A stretch of DNA of 52,154 nucleotides from an uncultured Muribaculaceae bacterium (GTDB lineage Bacteria > Bacteroidota > Bacteroidia > Bacteroidales > Muribaculaceae), in NCBI GenBank assembly GCA_910583675.1, contig CAJTYH010000023.1, positions 1 through 52,154 on the forward strand, in the 5' to 3' direction. How positions within the stretch are numbered: position 1 is the first letter of the stretch; every line of letters begins with the position of its first letter. A program made the translations under genes and the position numbers. The notes below the pieces were generated by a model that saw only the letters and a list, made by a program, of their open reading frames with translations, had not been told where the DNA came from and did not search any database. Positions 1-8,583 of this stretch are shown here, one piece after another.

Positions 1-118
1 AAGATTTTTCTTCTTCCCTTGACGAAGACGCGACCACATGACCGATTCCTTTACCGGTGCCGGTGGCGTATTCATATAGGCATTTGCCAATTTGTATGTT
101 GCAGTAATATTCATCCAC
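1..118 (-). CDS. 5' part of an unidentified gene cut by the left edge
   Basis: A Bacteroidota -7 box (TATATTTGC, 131-139 on the minus strand) points leftward, and an open frame runs from just after it to the edge of the window. Two frames are open. A GTG at 118 begins V-D-E-Y-Y-C-N-I and contains a glycine-rich A-T-G-T-G-K-G-I-G stretch. An ATG at 114 begins M-N-I-T-A-T-Y and contains a run of lysines. I cannot decide between them from fewer than 40 codons and recognise no family. Either start would lie only about 13-17 bases from the -7 box, so the message would have almost no leader. Confidence 0.3.
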   Translation of the reverse strand, partial: MDEYYCNIQIGKCLYEYATGTGKGIGHVVASSSREEEKS

Positions 119-130
119 TTAGAATAACAC

Positions 131-139
131 GCAAATATA
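131..139 (-). promoter_or_regulatory. -7 promoter box TATATTTGC
   Basis: Matches the TAnnTTTGC primary sigma box of Bacteroidota, reading left into the partial gene at the window edge. The stretch 140-400 between this box and the terminator at 401-437 is AT-rich and shows no convincing gene; a 61-codon minus-strand frame at 302-487 overlaps the terminator and looks spurious. Confidence 0.55.
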
Positions 140-400
140 CAAAATATTTCATTATTGAGAATAATATTAAGTATAAAGTTCTGGAAAATAGTCTTGGAGA
201 AACATTGGTAAATACAAAAATTTGAGATTAAAACAGGAGTAAGGTGTAACTTTTTGCGATTATAATGGGTGGTTTCACAAAAAAAAATTAGAGTTGGTTT
301 TTCAATTCGGAAACGGATAGAGTCTTGTATGGTCGCATAGGGTATGTGTACAAGTAGGGTATTGAAGTTGACTGCACCGATTTGGTGTAGTAAGAAAAAG

Positions 401-437
401 CAAAGCCTCTAAAAACAAATGGTTTTCAGAGGCTTTG
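401..437 (-). terminator. Rho-independent terminator after the GH2 gene
   Basis: Ten-base inverted arms CAAAGCCTCT / AGAGGCTTTG enclose a 17-base loop. On the minus strand the hairpin is followed by GCTTTTTCTT, which is T-rich. It lies about 70 bases after the stop codon of the GH2 gene (505). Confidence 0.75.
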
Positions 438-504
438 TATGGTTTGGTGAATCTTGTCGTGATTTGCCTAAGATCCTGCTGTTTCAATTAATTAGGAGGG
501 TGGC

Positions 505-2337
505 TTATTTCTTTCTTGTACTGTTTATGACTTCCTGGTTGATTTGGCGCACTTTGTCAAGATCCATTTTTTCAACCTTCCGGTCGTAGGTAACAAGGCC
601 GTTGATCTCATGCTCCACGTCGGTTGTCTGGGTATATATGCCTGTGCTGAGGCCGAAATACTTTGACATCTGTTCCAGTTCGTTGAGCATCATTACATAT
701 GTGTCTGTAAGCTGGTCTTTGTTGATCATCATTTCATACGCGTCGTTGCGCACAGGCCACATATGTCCGCGCACAAATAGCCCTTTGCCTCCGAATTCAC
801 CCAACGAGGCGGCTCTCTTGTCGTCAGGACGAGGGACGGCTCCCGGTTCTATCCTGCCGTAATGGTGTAGATCCACGAAGTCGCCGTTCCCGGGGTCGCC
901 GTATGCCTTACGATACCCCGGGGCGTAATTGTATCCGGAGAGGCCGTTGACCAGACGCGTCTGGTCATAGCCCTTTACCCAGTCTGTGATCTCCGTGGCA
1001 TCGAATGCCCCCCAGTTTTCGTTGAAAGGCACCCACATGACGATCGAAGGGGAATTCTTGTGCTGGTCTATCATCACTTTCAGTTCGTCTCGGAACTGTT
1101 GGCGCACTGCCACGGAGTCAGCACCGTCCGGTTCCCATAGGTTCGGCATGTCTTGCCATACCATAAGGCCGAGTTTGTCGCAGTGATGGTACCATCTCTG
1201 CGGTTCCACCTTTATATGCTTGCGTATCACGTTGAATCCTGCACGTTTGGCCAGTTCTATATCATAAAGGAGCGCTTCGTCGGTCGGTGCGGTAAATGCG
1301 CCGTCAGGCCAATAGCCTTGATCCAGTAGGCCGATATGGAACACGAACTCGCCGTTGAGCAACGGTCGAAGGACACCGTCAACCTTTCCCATTCCGATCG
1401 AACGCATGCCGAAGTATGACGATACCTCATCCACCGTGTTTCCTTTCTTGTCCTTCAATTGAAGTTTGAGGCCGTAAAGGAAAGGATCGTCGGGACTCCA
1501 GAGGCGTGGATTGCTGATGGGTAGATAGAAAGGTGTATCTGACTTGCCATCCCTTTTGGCCACGTCTGTCTGTCCGTCATTGGCTATGGCTGTGACCTTC
1601 AGATCCGGGTTTCCGGTATATGCCACCACTTCCAGGCGGTTGTTTTCCAGGTCGGGTACGAGACGTATGTCGGCTATGTGCTGTTTTCCTACAGGCTCAA
1701 GCCATACCGTCTGCCAGATACCGGAGGTGAAAACGTAGTCTCCATGGGGGCCGTTCTTGCCGCATGGAGCTTTCCCGTCGTTGGGATCATAGGCTCCAAC
1801 TACGAGCACGTTTTCTCCCGGTTTCAGAAAATCGGTTATGTCAATGCTGAAAGTGTCATATCCCCCGGTATGGCTTCCTGCTTTCTTGCCGTTCACAAAA
1901 ACCGAGGCAATCCTATCCACGGCACCGAAATTGAGCATTGTCCTTTTCCCTTTCCATTCTGCGGGAATTGTAAAATTGCGTTTGTACCACATGCGGTTTT
2001 CCCCTTTGCGGGCTATGCCTGACAATTCTGATTCGGGGGGATAGGGCACCCTGATCTTTTCTGCTTTTGAATTGAATGAGGGGGGAGTGGTGGCTGACAC
2101 GGGATCCGGGAGTTGCTCTCCACCCATGTATTCCCATGTGCCGTTGAGGTTCAGCCATTGCTCGCGCTCCATTTGGGGGCGTGGATATTCACCAAGCGGT
2201 ATTTCCGCAGTCATTGCCTCCTCAGTCCATGGAGTCGGCAGTGTGAATTCGTCAATCGTGCGCGCGTATGCTCCGGAGAAACATCCGGACATAATGATGG
2301 CACATGCAGCGAGACGGCCAATGAATCTTGTTTTCAT
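505..2337 (-). CDS. Secreted glycoside hydrolase family 2 (beta-galactosidase/glucuronidase-like)
   Basis: Predicted exported glycosidase acting on beta-linked galactosides, glucuronides or related glycans in the periplasm or at the surface. The start at 2337 gives a signal peptide (M-K-T-R-F-I-G-R-L, hydrophobic core, A-Y-A cleavage site). The longer frame to 2394 would start upstream of the TAAATTTGC box and is rejected. Domains in order: jelly-roll sugar-binding domain (W-L-N-L-N-G-T-W, V-F-V-N-G, H-T-G-G-Y), Ig-like linker, and TIM barrel. The general acid motif N-E-N-W-G and a later L-G-E-F-G-G that could hold the nucleophile are visible. About 610 residues is on the short side for GH2 but usual for the Bacteroidota exported forms. 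It has its own promoter and terminator, so it is probably monocistronic. Substrate is unknown; there is no SusC/D pair in the window. Confidence 0.88.
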   Translation of the reverse strand: MKTRFIGRLAACAIIMSGCFSGAYARTIDEFTLPTPWTEEAMTAEIPLGEYPRPQMEREQWLNLNGTWEYMGGEQLPDPVSATTPPSFNSKAEKIRVPYPPESELSGIARKGENRMWYKRNFTIPAEWKGKRTMLNFGAVDRIASVFVNGKKAGSHTGGYDTFSIDITDFLKPGENVLVVGAYDPNDGKAPCGKNGPHGDYVFTSGIWQTVWLEPVGKQHIADIRLVPDLENNRLEVVAYTGNPDLKVTAIANDGQTDVAKRDGKSDTPFYLPISNPRLWSPDDPFLYGLKLQLKDKKGNTVDEVSSYFGMRSIGMGKVDGVLRPLLNGEFVFHIGLLDQGYWPDGAFTAPTDEALLYDIELAKRAGFNVIRKHIKVEPQRWYHHCDKLGLMVWQDMPNLWEPDGADSVAVRQQFRDELKVMIDQHKNSPSIVMWVPFNENWGAFDATEITDWVKGYDQTRLVNGLSGYNYAPGYRKAYGDPGNGDFVDLHHYGRIEPGAVPRPDDKRAASLGEFGGKGLFVRGHMWPVRNDAYEMMINKDQLTDTYVMMLNELEQMSKYFGLSTGIYTQTTDVEHEINGLVTYDRKVEKMDLDKVRQINQEVINSTRKK

Positions 2338-2371
2338 GATAATGATGTCGTTGCTTTTGGTTACTTTCAAT

Positions 2372-2380
2372 GCAAATTTA
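2372..2380 (-). promoter_or_regulatory. -7 box TAAATTTGC for the GH2 gene
   Basis: Exact TAnnTTTGC match about 35 bases upstream of the chosen start at 2337. No clear TTTG box at the usual distance. Confidence 0.7.
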
Positions 2381-2478
2381 CGCAAAAAAAGCAATATCTG
2401 CAGCTATGGGACGTCTTTAGCATAAATGTGGTGTCTTCCTGATTAGGATCCTATGTGTGACCGATATGCGTTTTCTGT

Positions 2479-3681
2479 CTATAGCGATTTTATTATCAGT
2501 GAATTGGCCTTATCAATCACTGATGTTTCAAGGTTGGCGAGATATATCAGGGTGGTGCTCTCGGAGTCGTGGCCCATCCCTTCACTTATCACGCTTGTAG
2601 GTATCCCTTTCGCCTTGGCTGCAGATGCCCAACTATGACGCGCGCAGTATAATGTGAGGGGAAGACGCACTCCGGCCTCTTCTCCTACCCTTTTCAGTTG
2701 GCGGTTTATGCTGTATGCCATGTTGCGATACGCATTGCGCTCATTCATCGCGGCTTTAGTCAGGATGGGAAGGAGATATTGCGTCGGATTCTCAGGATAT
2801 TTGTCAAGTATCTGCTGCATCTCCCTCGTCCATGCTATTTTCAGCGATTGCCCTGTTTTGCGCCGCCTGTAGGTGACATAGCCGTATTGCAGATCCGATT
2901 TGCGGAGAAATGCCATGTCAATGAAACTCATGCCTCTAAGGAAAAAGCTGAGCAGGAATATGTCGCGGGCGTAATCCATCTGTGGCTGAAGTGACAAGTC
3001 AAGTGATCTTATCTTTTTCATGAGCGACAGGGGCAATGCTCGTTTCACAGTTTTTCCTACTCCGGTATATACGTGCTTGAAAGGCCGTCTGTTCTCTATG
3101 ATTCCGCTTTCTACCGCCCTGTTATATACGGCTCTGAGGATACGCATGTAAAAGGAGGTGGTATTGGGTATGTTTCCCCGGTTTTTTAGATATGCCTCGT
3201 ATTGCTCCATGGTGTCCGACGTTATCGCATCGAGCGTCATATCTTCGTCGTTGCGGTACTTCCTGAAACTGTTGAGGGCGGCGCGGTATGTTTCCGCTGT
3301 ACGGGCTTTGTTTTTCTGCTTAAGTAAGGCTATAGTCGCCTCCATATAGTTATATAGCGAATAAGTCTGGGAATATCGTTCGAATTCCTCCACTATATCG
3401 TTGACCGTATATGAGATTTTATGTCTATTGAGCTTGTCGATGATCCGGCCTATGCGCTCCAAGTCCCATCGCATCCTATCTTTTTGCGATGCAAGTGTCG
3501 GGTGGCGATGTGAATCGGATGTACAAGTGATCATTGAGTGTTTTTCGTTCCATTCCGATGGAAACACCTTGTAGTCCGTGGACATAAGTCGTATCTTTCT
3601 TTCATGTATGATCTGATAATAGATCGTGCCCTCCTTGCCGTTGACTGTGGAAGGTCGGAATTTTGCTCGTATCGATGCCAT
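2479..3681 (-). CDS. Tyrosine recombinase / integrase, Bacteroides type
   Basis: Site-specific recombinase of the phage integrase family, 400 residues. The N-terminal arm-binding domain (about 1-100) has the usual Bacteroidota opening M-A-S-I-R-A-K-F-R. A SAM-like core-binding domain follows (about 105-210), then the catalytic domain. Active-site residues I can place are R249 (F-L-R-G-M), K275 (R-R-K-T-G), Y345-x-x-R348 (the first His of the usual H-x-x-R box is Tyr, as is common in this subfamily), H371 (M-G-H) and nucleophile Y380 (L-I-Y-L-A). It therefore looks intact. It is divergent from the 959-residue helicase gene and on the 3' side of tRNA-Arg, which suggests the remains or core of an integrated element. 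It could instead be a DNA invertase, since that subfamily looks similar. Confidence 0.9.
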   Translation of the reverse strand: MASIRAKFRPSTVNGKEGTIYYQIIHERKIRLMSTDYKVFPSEWNEKHSMITCTSDSHRHPTLASQKDRMRWDLERIGRIIDKLNRHKISYTVNDIVEEFERYSQTYSLYNYMEATIALLKQKNKARTAETYRAALNSFRKYRNDEDMTLDAITSDTMEQYEAYLKNRGNIPNTTSFYMRILRAVYNRAVESGIIENRRPFKHVYTGVGKTVKRALPLSLMKKIRSLDLSLQPQMDYARDIFLLSFFLRGMSFIDMAFLRKSDLQYGYVTYRRRKTGQSLKIAWTREMQQILDKYPENPTQYLLPILTKAAMNERNAYRNMAYSINRQLKRVGEEAGVRLPLTLYCARHSWASAAKAKGIPTSVISEGMGHDSESTTLIYLANLETSVIDKANSLIIKSL

Positions 3682-3791
3682 TGTATTTCGTGCTTTCTAG
3701 GATTATGTTTGAAAGCGGAAATGTATGAATTCCTTGCTATAATTGCCACCATGAACCGTCAATATCGGATCTCGTACTACACTTACTGATA

Positions 3792-6671
3792 TTGGACATT
3801 CTTGAAATTGGCCAAATGTATAATTTGGTTTTGAATAGCAATTTGCCTGATTCTTCAAACAAAAACTTGTTTTTACGCAGGAATAACAGTAACTTTGGGT
3901 TAACGACTAATGTTAATAAAGAAAATCATACTATGGATGTCAACAGACAATATTATATGACTAAGTCAGATACAATGATTGGGAACTGCGACGATGCAAT
4001 ATGCCGTAATCTTGATAGGGTCGAAACCCTTGAGCGAGGGCTGCTTTCGGTAAACGTCTTAAGCCAGCTTCGGAATCTTGTTGACCATATAAGCGTAAAA
4101 GTATATCTGAAATTTGGTAAGGATTCGGTACTTCCAAAGAAATATTACGACCTGATTGTCAAGGGAAACAAATTTGTGAACTCTTGTGGTCAATATAACA
4201 TTATCAGACAATTTCATGAACTCCTGCAGATATCAGCTTCACATTACACACTGGATGAGGAAAACTCCGAAAGACTGATGTTGAAATACTATGTGCATTT
4301 ATGGCGTATCCGCAAGTTTGCCAATGAAAAGCTGGGCATCAGCATTCTGAGAAATCTCGAACGATTTCCGCTGGACACAGATCAGTCATTGAGCCAATAT
4401 CACACGGCTATTGCCAATTCTATTGCCAATATAGACTTGTCAAATGCACAGACATCGGAAAACAGATTTTACATCTACAGGTCCAGACCCCTCATTGTCG
4501 GCGACTCTTTGCTTTATGAGTTGACATTGTCGCTGGCTAACGAAAGGTCAAGTAAGTTCGACCACATTATTGTATTCTCAGATCAGGAGCTGATGCCGTA
4601 TTATGCTTTTCGTATACGTCTCACAACCACGGAAATCAATCTCTCTGGAATATGCATTCCTATAACCGTAGTAGTGGATTACGCCCCTTCAATAAGGATA
4701 TGTGAGATCCGGAATCTCGGAAAAATACTGGGGCTTGACATACCTGACGGACGAACTAAAGAATACCAGAACCTGATGGCGTTTCTTAAAGAGAACCCGT
4801 ATTCATTAACAGGAATTGTCTCTTTGGAAGACGATTCGTTTAATAGAATCATATCGTACATACAGCAAGGCTCCAGAACTCGACATATCTCAAAATTGCT
4901 GCAGAGGTGTCGCAAAATAGTAAAAGTAGGCCGCAATGGTCACAATATTCTACGATATCTGATTTATAGGATAAACAACAAGGTTATTCGTCAACAGTAT
5001 AATAGCCAAAGGTGTAATCGGTTGTCAGGACTATATCTTGATATTAGGAGCAAACCTTTTGATGAACTGCCGTTTAGTTTCTCTCTGTTCAATCATAATC
5101 CTAAATACAGCGACTTGATGGAATCCATCCCCACGACGGGTCATGAGTCGGAGTTTCTCGCGCGGCGTCTGGCAGTAAATGCCGAACAGTGCGGCATGTT
5201 GTATACCCCGGTGAAAGAGCTGACTCGCTTTGAGGGTCTGCAGTCCCTGGCAAAAACGTACAACGATAGGTTGTACCATAAACACAAACATGCAAGCATT
5301 GATTTTTTTAATGGGTATGCGTATATTCAAAAGTATGAATCCAATGTGCATGAGATCTTGTTGGCACTAAAGCGGATGACCACCCGCGGAATTACAGATT
5401 ATAGCACCGTGGCAGAAGCGTGGATGCAGACACCAAGCATAAACATTGATTCCGCAGAAAAGAAAAATGCGTTGAAAAACATATTTTCCGACTCACGGGT
5501 GGCTTTTGTCTATGGCGCTGCCGGAACCGGCAAATCAACGTTTATTAATTATCTGTCGCATATATTCTCCGAAAACGATAAACTCTATATAGCCAATACA
5601 AATCCAGCAGTAGATAATCTTCGCCGAAAAGTAAATGCAGCGAATGCGTCTTTCATGACAATATCAAGTTATCTTTGTAGAAGAGCCATATCTTGTGACA
5701 TACTTTTTGTTGATGAGTGCAGCACCGTATGCAATGAAGATATGTTGGCCATTTTGAACAAAAGAGGATTTCGCCTGCTGGTTCTTGTTGGTGATATGTA
5801 TCAGATAGAAGCCATACGGTTTGGCAACTGGTTCAGTGTGGCCAACTCCTGTTTCAAGGGAAATTATAAGATAGAACTCACACAACCATACAGAACCTCA
5901 GACCAGGATTTGTTGACAACATGGGATAAAATCAGAAAACTATCTTCAGACATACTTGAGCATATCGCCCGTAATGGATACTCTTCAAGTCTTAATGAGA
6001 CAATATTCTCTAAAAATGAGAACGACGAAATCATCCTTTGTCTGAACTATGGAGGACTATATGGTATAAACAATATCAATCGTATACTCCAGCGTAACAA
6101 CCCACATCCGCCAGTCCAATGGGGTATACATGTTTTTAAAATTGGAGACCCCATATTGTTTAACGAGTCAGACAGATTTTCCCCTTATTTGCACAATAAT
6201 CTGAAAGGAGCAATTCTGGACATCATAAAGGAGGATAAAAACATATGCTTCACTTTGCAAATAGACAAAGTGATACCGTCATTCGACCTGGAAGATACCC
6301 AAATAGAATTTGTATCCGCAACAGCGGACGGAAAGGGAACAATAATCAGGATACATGTTGAAGAAGAAGGGGATAACGACGCGGATGTGGACATCTCCGA
6401 CAGTATTGTTCCGTTCCAGATAGCATACGCTGTATCCATACATAAAGCTCAGGGATTGGAATACCAGTCTGTCAAAATTGTCATAACGCGTGATGTTGAG
6501 GATATGATTACTCATAATATCTTTTACACGGCAATTACAAGGACAAAAAACAAACTGGTGATATATTGGAGCCCGGAAACTGAAAAATACGTCTTAGAAC
6601 ACTTGAAGCCGCAATTCAACAAGCAGGACTATGGCATTCTTAAATCAAGATATTCAGATTTACAAGCGTGA
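3792..6671 (+). CDS. Superfamily I helicase with a long N-terminal region of unknown function
   Basis: Probable ATP-dependent DNA or RNA helicase of the RecD/Pif1/UvrD superfamily. The C-terminal 400 residues carry Walker A G-A-A-G-T-G-K-S-T (about 575-583), Walker B F-V-D-E-C-S, motif III L-V-G-D-M-Y-Q-I, T-Q-P-Y-R-T, and the motif V/VI region S-I-H-K-A-Q-G followed by Y-T-A-I-T-R-T. The first 550 residues match nothing I recognise. The frame opens with TTG at 3792; ATG at 3816 or at 3933 (M-D-V-N-R-Q) are equally possible starts. The gene is visibly more AT-rich than its neighbours, a sign of transfer. It lies divergent from an integrase and beside tRNA-Arg, so a role in a mobile element or in phage defence is likely, but this is inferred from position only. 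Confidence 0.8.
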   Translation: MDILEIGQMYNLVLNSNLPDSSNKNLFLRRNNSNFGLTTNVNKENHTMDVNRQYYMTKSDTMIGNCDDAICRNLDRVETLERGLLSVNVLSQLRNLVDHISVKVYLKFGKDSVLPKKYYDLIVKGNKFVNSCGQYNIIRQFHELLQISASHYTLDEENSERLMLKYYVHLWRIRKFANEKLGISILRNLERFPLDTDQSLSQYHTAIANSIANIDLSNAQTSENRFYIYRSRPLIVGDSLLYELTLSLANERSSKFDHIIVFSDQELMPYYAFRIRLTTTEINLSGICIPITVVVDYAPSIRICEIRNLGKILGLDIPDGRTKEYQNLMAFLKENPYSLTGIVSLEDDSFNRIISYIQQGSRTRHISKLLQRCRKIVKVGRNGHNILRYLIYRINNKVIRQQYNSQRCNRLSGLYLDIRSKPFDELPFSFSLFNHNPKYSDLMESIPTTGHESEFLARRLAVNAEQCGMLYTPVKELTRFEGLQSLAKTYNDRLYHKHKHASIDFFNGYAYIQKYESNVHEILLALKRMTTRGITDYSTVAEAWMQTPSINIDSAEKKNALKNIFSDSRVAFVYGAAGTGKSTFINYLSHIFSENDKLYIANTNPAVDNLRRKVNAANASFMTISSYLCRRAISCDILFVDECSTVCNEDMLAILNKRGFRLLVLVGDMYQIEAIRFGNWFSVANSCFKGNYKIELTQPYRTSDQDLLTTWDKIRKLSSDILEHIARNGYSSSLNETIFSKNENDEIILCLNYGGLYGINNINRILQRNNPHPPVQWGIHVFKIGDPILFNESDRFSPYLHNNLKGAILDIIKEDKNICFTLQIDKVIPSFDLEDTQIEFVSATADGKGTIIRIHVEEEGDNDADVDISDSIVPFQIAYAVSIHKAQGLEYQSVKIVITRDVEDMITHNIFYTAITRTKNKLVIYWSPETEKYVLEHLKPQFNKQDYGILKSRYSDLQA

Positions 6672-6795
6672 TTTACTGCCGTGGATATGACATGAGAAAA
6701 CGTAAGCCGGCTATGGCTTGAAAATAGTAAGAGCGCTAAATCTCTTTAAATTAGGATGTTATAAATTGATTGAATGATGTACCTCAGCCGCTTGC

Positions 6796-6839
6796 GATCA
6801 CGAAAAAGGGTCACTTTTCAGTGACCCTTTTTCGTGATC
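6796..6839 (-). terminator. 19-bp perfect inverted repeat, likely tRNA-Arg terminator
   Basis: Arms 6796-6814 and 6821-6839 are perfect complements around a 6-base loop (TGAAAA on the minus strand). The right arm enters the last five bases of the tRNA (GGATC side), so the tRNA 3' end is also part of the hairpin. The stem contains an A5/T5 run. The 163 bases between the helicase stop and the tRNA hold nothing else I can name. Confidence 0.6.
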
Positions 6840-6908
6840 CGGACGCGATTCGAACGCGTGACCGACTGCTTAGAAGGCAGTTGCTCTATCCAGCTGAGCT
6901 ACCGGACC
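6835..6908 (-). tRNA. tRNA-Arg (anticodon TCT)
   Basis: Complete 74-base cloverleaf on the minus strand. Acceptor stem GGTCCGG / CCGGATC with one G-T pair and discriminator A. D arm TAGCTCAGCTGGATAGAGC, anticodon stem ACTGC / GCAGT with loop CTTCTAA giving anticodon TCT, and T arm ACGCG-TTCGAAT-CGCGT. The CCA end is not encoded. Confidence 0.95.
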
Positions 6909-6934
6909 CCTTGCAATTTTTTTATGTTTGCGGT

Positions 6935-6966
6935 GCAAAGTTACGAATTAATTTCGGGATTACAAA
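6935..6966 (-). promoter_or_regulatory. tRNA-Arg promoter, -33 TTTG and -7 TAACTTTGC
   Basis: The -7 box TAACTTTGC occupies 6935-6943 and the -33 box TTTG 6963-6966, with 19 bases between. This is the best-spaced primary promoter in this part of the window. The -33 box lies inside the last codons of dapA (stop at 6960). Confidence 0.8.
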
Positions 6967-7889
6967 ACAGCGACGCGGTCTGTGTGGGCGGTTCGGATAC
7001 CCAATGCGGTCAGTGCCTCGGCTATGGCGCGGTCTGTGTTGTCGCTTACCGGCACCAATGGCAGTCGTAGCACGTTTTCCGCCAACCCAAGGTGATGCAG
7101 CAGACTTTTGAGACCAGAGGGATTCCCCTCGGCAAAGAGTGCCTTGTCAAGGGCTTGCATGCTTGCGTCTATCCGCTCGGCCTCATGTGATGCATGGTCT
7201 TCGAGTGCGAGGTGCACCATGGTGCTGAAAAGTCGAGGTAGTGCATTTCCCACCACAGAGATCACACCGTCGGCTCCCAGACCGATTAGACGTCGGGTCA
7301 GGGCATCGTCGCCGCTTACCAGTGAGAATCCTTCCGGTTTACCGGTGATGATGGCGGCCGCCTGTTCCAGATTGCCTGAGGCTTCCTTTATTCCGGCGAT
7401 CTTGCCGGGAAATTCCCGTGCAAGCCTGAGGGTGGTTTCGGCCTCCATGTTCTTGCCGGTGCGTGAGGGCACGTTATATAGCACCAGGGGAAGGGGGGAG
7501 GTCTCCGCGACGGCTTTGAAGTGACGGTAGATCCCCTCCTGCGAGGGTTTGTTGTAATATGGAACCACCGACAGGATGGCGCTGTAGCCTGTGAAGTCCA
7601 CTTCAGGGATGTGGCGCACCAGTTCCGCAGTGCAGTTGTTGCTCATCCCCATTATCAGAGGCACTCTTCCGGCGGCTTTCTCGGCCACGAAGCGCGCTAC
7701 ATCATGGCGTTCGGGGCAGCTCAGGGTTACGGCTTCCGATGTGGTGGCGAGCACCACCAGATAGTCGGCTCCGTTTTCTATCTGGTAATCTATCAGACGC
7801 TCCAAAGCGCCGTAGTCTACTGAAAAATCATTCTTGAACGGTGTGGCCAGCGCCACACCCATCCCTCTGAGGCTTACAGGGTGCTCCAT
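6960..7889 (-). CDS. dapA: 4-hydroxy-tetrahydrodipicolinate synthase
   Basis: Condenses pyruvate with aspartate semialdehyde, the first committed step to diaminopimelate and lysine; cytoplasmic. From the start at 7889 the protein is 309 residues, close to the usual 290-300. Visible hallmarks are the Schiff-base lysine K168 (G-I-K-E-A-S-G), the catalytic tyrosine Y138 (L-Y-N-V-P-S-R-T-G) and the Y-Y-N-K-P-S-Q-E-G loop. The usual T-T-G-E motif reads T-T-S-E here. The longer frame from 7919 is rejected because the -7 box TAACTTTGC (7907-7915) would lie inside it. Divergent from the thioredoxin gene. No terminator is seen before the tRNA-Arg promoter. The broader family includes related aldolases, but the motifs favour DapA. 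Confidence 0.92.
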   Translation of the reverse strand: MEHPVSLRGMGVALATPFKNDFSVDYGALERLIDYQIENGADYLVVLATTSEAVTLSCPERHDVARFVAEKAAGRVPLIMGMSNNCTAELVRHIPEVDFTGYSAILSVVPYYNKPSQEGIYRHFKAVAETSPLPLVLYNVPSRTGKNMEAETTLRLAREFPGKIAGIKEASGNLEQAAAIITGKPEGFSLVSGDDALTRRLIGLGADGVISVVGNALPRLFSTMVHLALEDHASHEAERIDASMQALDKALFAEGNPSGLKSLLHHLGLAENVLRLPLVPVSDNTDRAIAEALTALGIRTAHTDRVAVL

Positions 7890-7906
7890 ACGTGTAATTT
7901 TACTTG

Positions 7907-7915
7907 GCAAAGTTA
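7907..7915 (-). promoter_or_regulatory. -7 box TAACTTTGC for dapA
   Basis: Exact TAnnTTTGC match about 18 bases upstream of the chosen dapA start. Confidence 0.7.
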
Positions 7916-7990
7916 ACACTATTTTACCATATAAACTAACTTGGGGGGTGGTTTGTTGATAGGGTAGTACAATCTAAAAAATTTTTATAT

Positions 7991-8290
7991 ATGAATGATT
8001 TCAATGAACTGATCGGTCAGTCAAAACCGACCCTGGTAGACTTCTTTGCCACATGGTGTGGCCCTTGCAAGATGCAGGTGCCTATTCTGGAGGAAGTTAA
8101 AACTAAAGTAGGCGACAAGGCCAACATCGTCAAGATAGACATTGATACCAACCGCCGCCTTGCCGCCCAGTATCATGTCCAGTCAGTGCCTACCCTGATC
8201 CTTTTCAAGAACGGCGAGCCTGTATGGCGCACCGTCGGCGTTCAGCAAGCCGACCTCCTCGAAAAGAAGATATATGAGCATGAGAAATAA
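7991..8290 (+). CDS. Thioredoxin
   Basis: Small cytoplasmic disulfide reductase, 99 residues, with the active site W-C-G-P-C near residue 22, the cis-proline loop S-V-P-T and no signal peptide. The fold order and length are those of a minimal thioredoxin. It begins at an ATG about 100 bases from the dapA start, and the two genes diverge. No good TAnnTTTG box was found upstream on this strand. The message runs into repeat copy A right after the stop codon. Confidence 0.92.
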   Translation: MNDFNELIGQSKPTLVDFFATWCGPCKMQVPILEEVKTKVGDKANIVKIDIDTNRRLAAQYHVQSVPTLILFKNGEPVWRTVGVQQADLLEKKIYEHEK

Positions 8291-8291
8291 A

Positions 8292-8508
8292 TAATAGAGC
8301 AAATAATAGAGCATTAGAAGCAAGAGCAAGAGAAGTCAAGCAATCATACTTGGTTTGATCCATTAGATTCCTCTGATCCCTGTGATTCCTCTGATGTCTC
8401 AGATCTTCCATCAGCTTAAGTATTCATGCTTGTCTTCTAATGCTCTAACTTCTCCTGCTCTATTCAGTATTCTTGCTCTTGTTCTCCTGCTCTAACTTCT
8501 AACTTCTT
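8292..8508 (+). repeat. Intergenic repeat family, copy A
   Basis: Begins right after the thioredoxin stop. The left purine-rich arm (8308-8351) is identical over 44 bases to the left arm of copy E, 24 kb away. The core has four units of the 9-base pattern CTCTGATNN (about 8370-8406). The right pyrimidine-rich arm is longer and partly doubled (about 8418-8508) and ends before the terminator at 8517. No coding capacity in common with other copies. Confidence 0.85.
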
Positions 8509-8516
8509 AAAAATGA

Positions 8517-8550
8517 CCAAAGGGCCGCTCCTCCCGGAGAGACCCTTTGG
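8517..8550 (-). terminator. Terminator after the 965-aa repeat protein gene
   Basis: Arms CCAAAGGG and CCCTTTGG with an inner GC-rich stem. On the minus strand the hairpin is followed by TCATTTTT. Confidence 0.75.
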
Positions 8551-8583
8551 CATGTCAAGCAATGATGTAAAGGAGTGATAAGA

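Noticed and set aside
302..487. 61-residue minus-strand frame after the GH2 gene
   Set aside because: It overlaps the terminator hairpin and has no promoter or recognisable content.
2338..2478. Invertible promoter between the GH2 gene and the integrase
   Set aside because: I found no pair of inverted repeats flanking the GH2 promoter.
2440..6908. Direct repeat of the tRNA-Arg 3' end as attachment site
   Set aside because: Only the short word GTGACCGA recurs near 2455; too short to claim an att site.
8292..8508. Repeat copy A as a CRISPR array
   Set aside because: The units are 9 bases, adjacent and without spacers; no cas genes are in the window.
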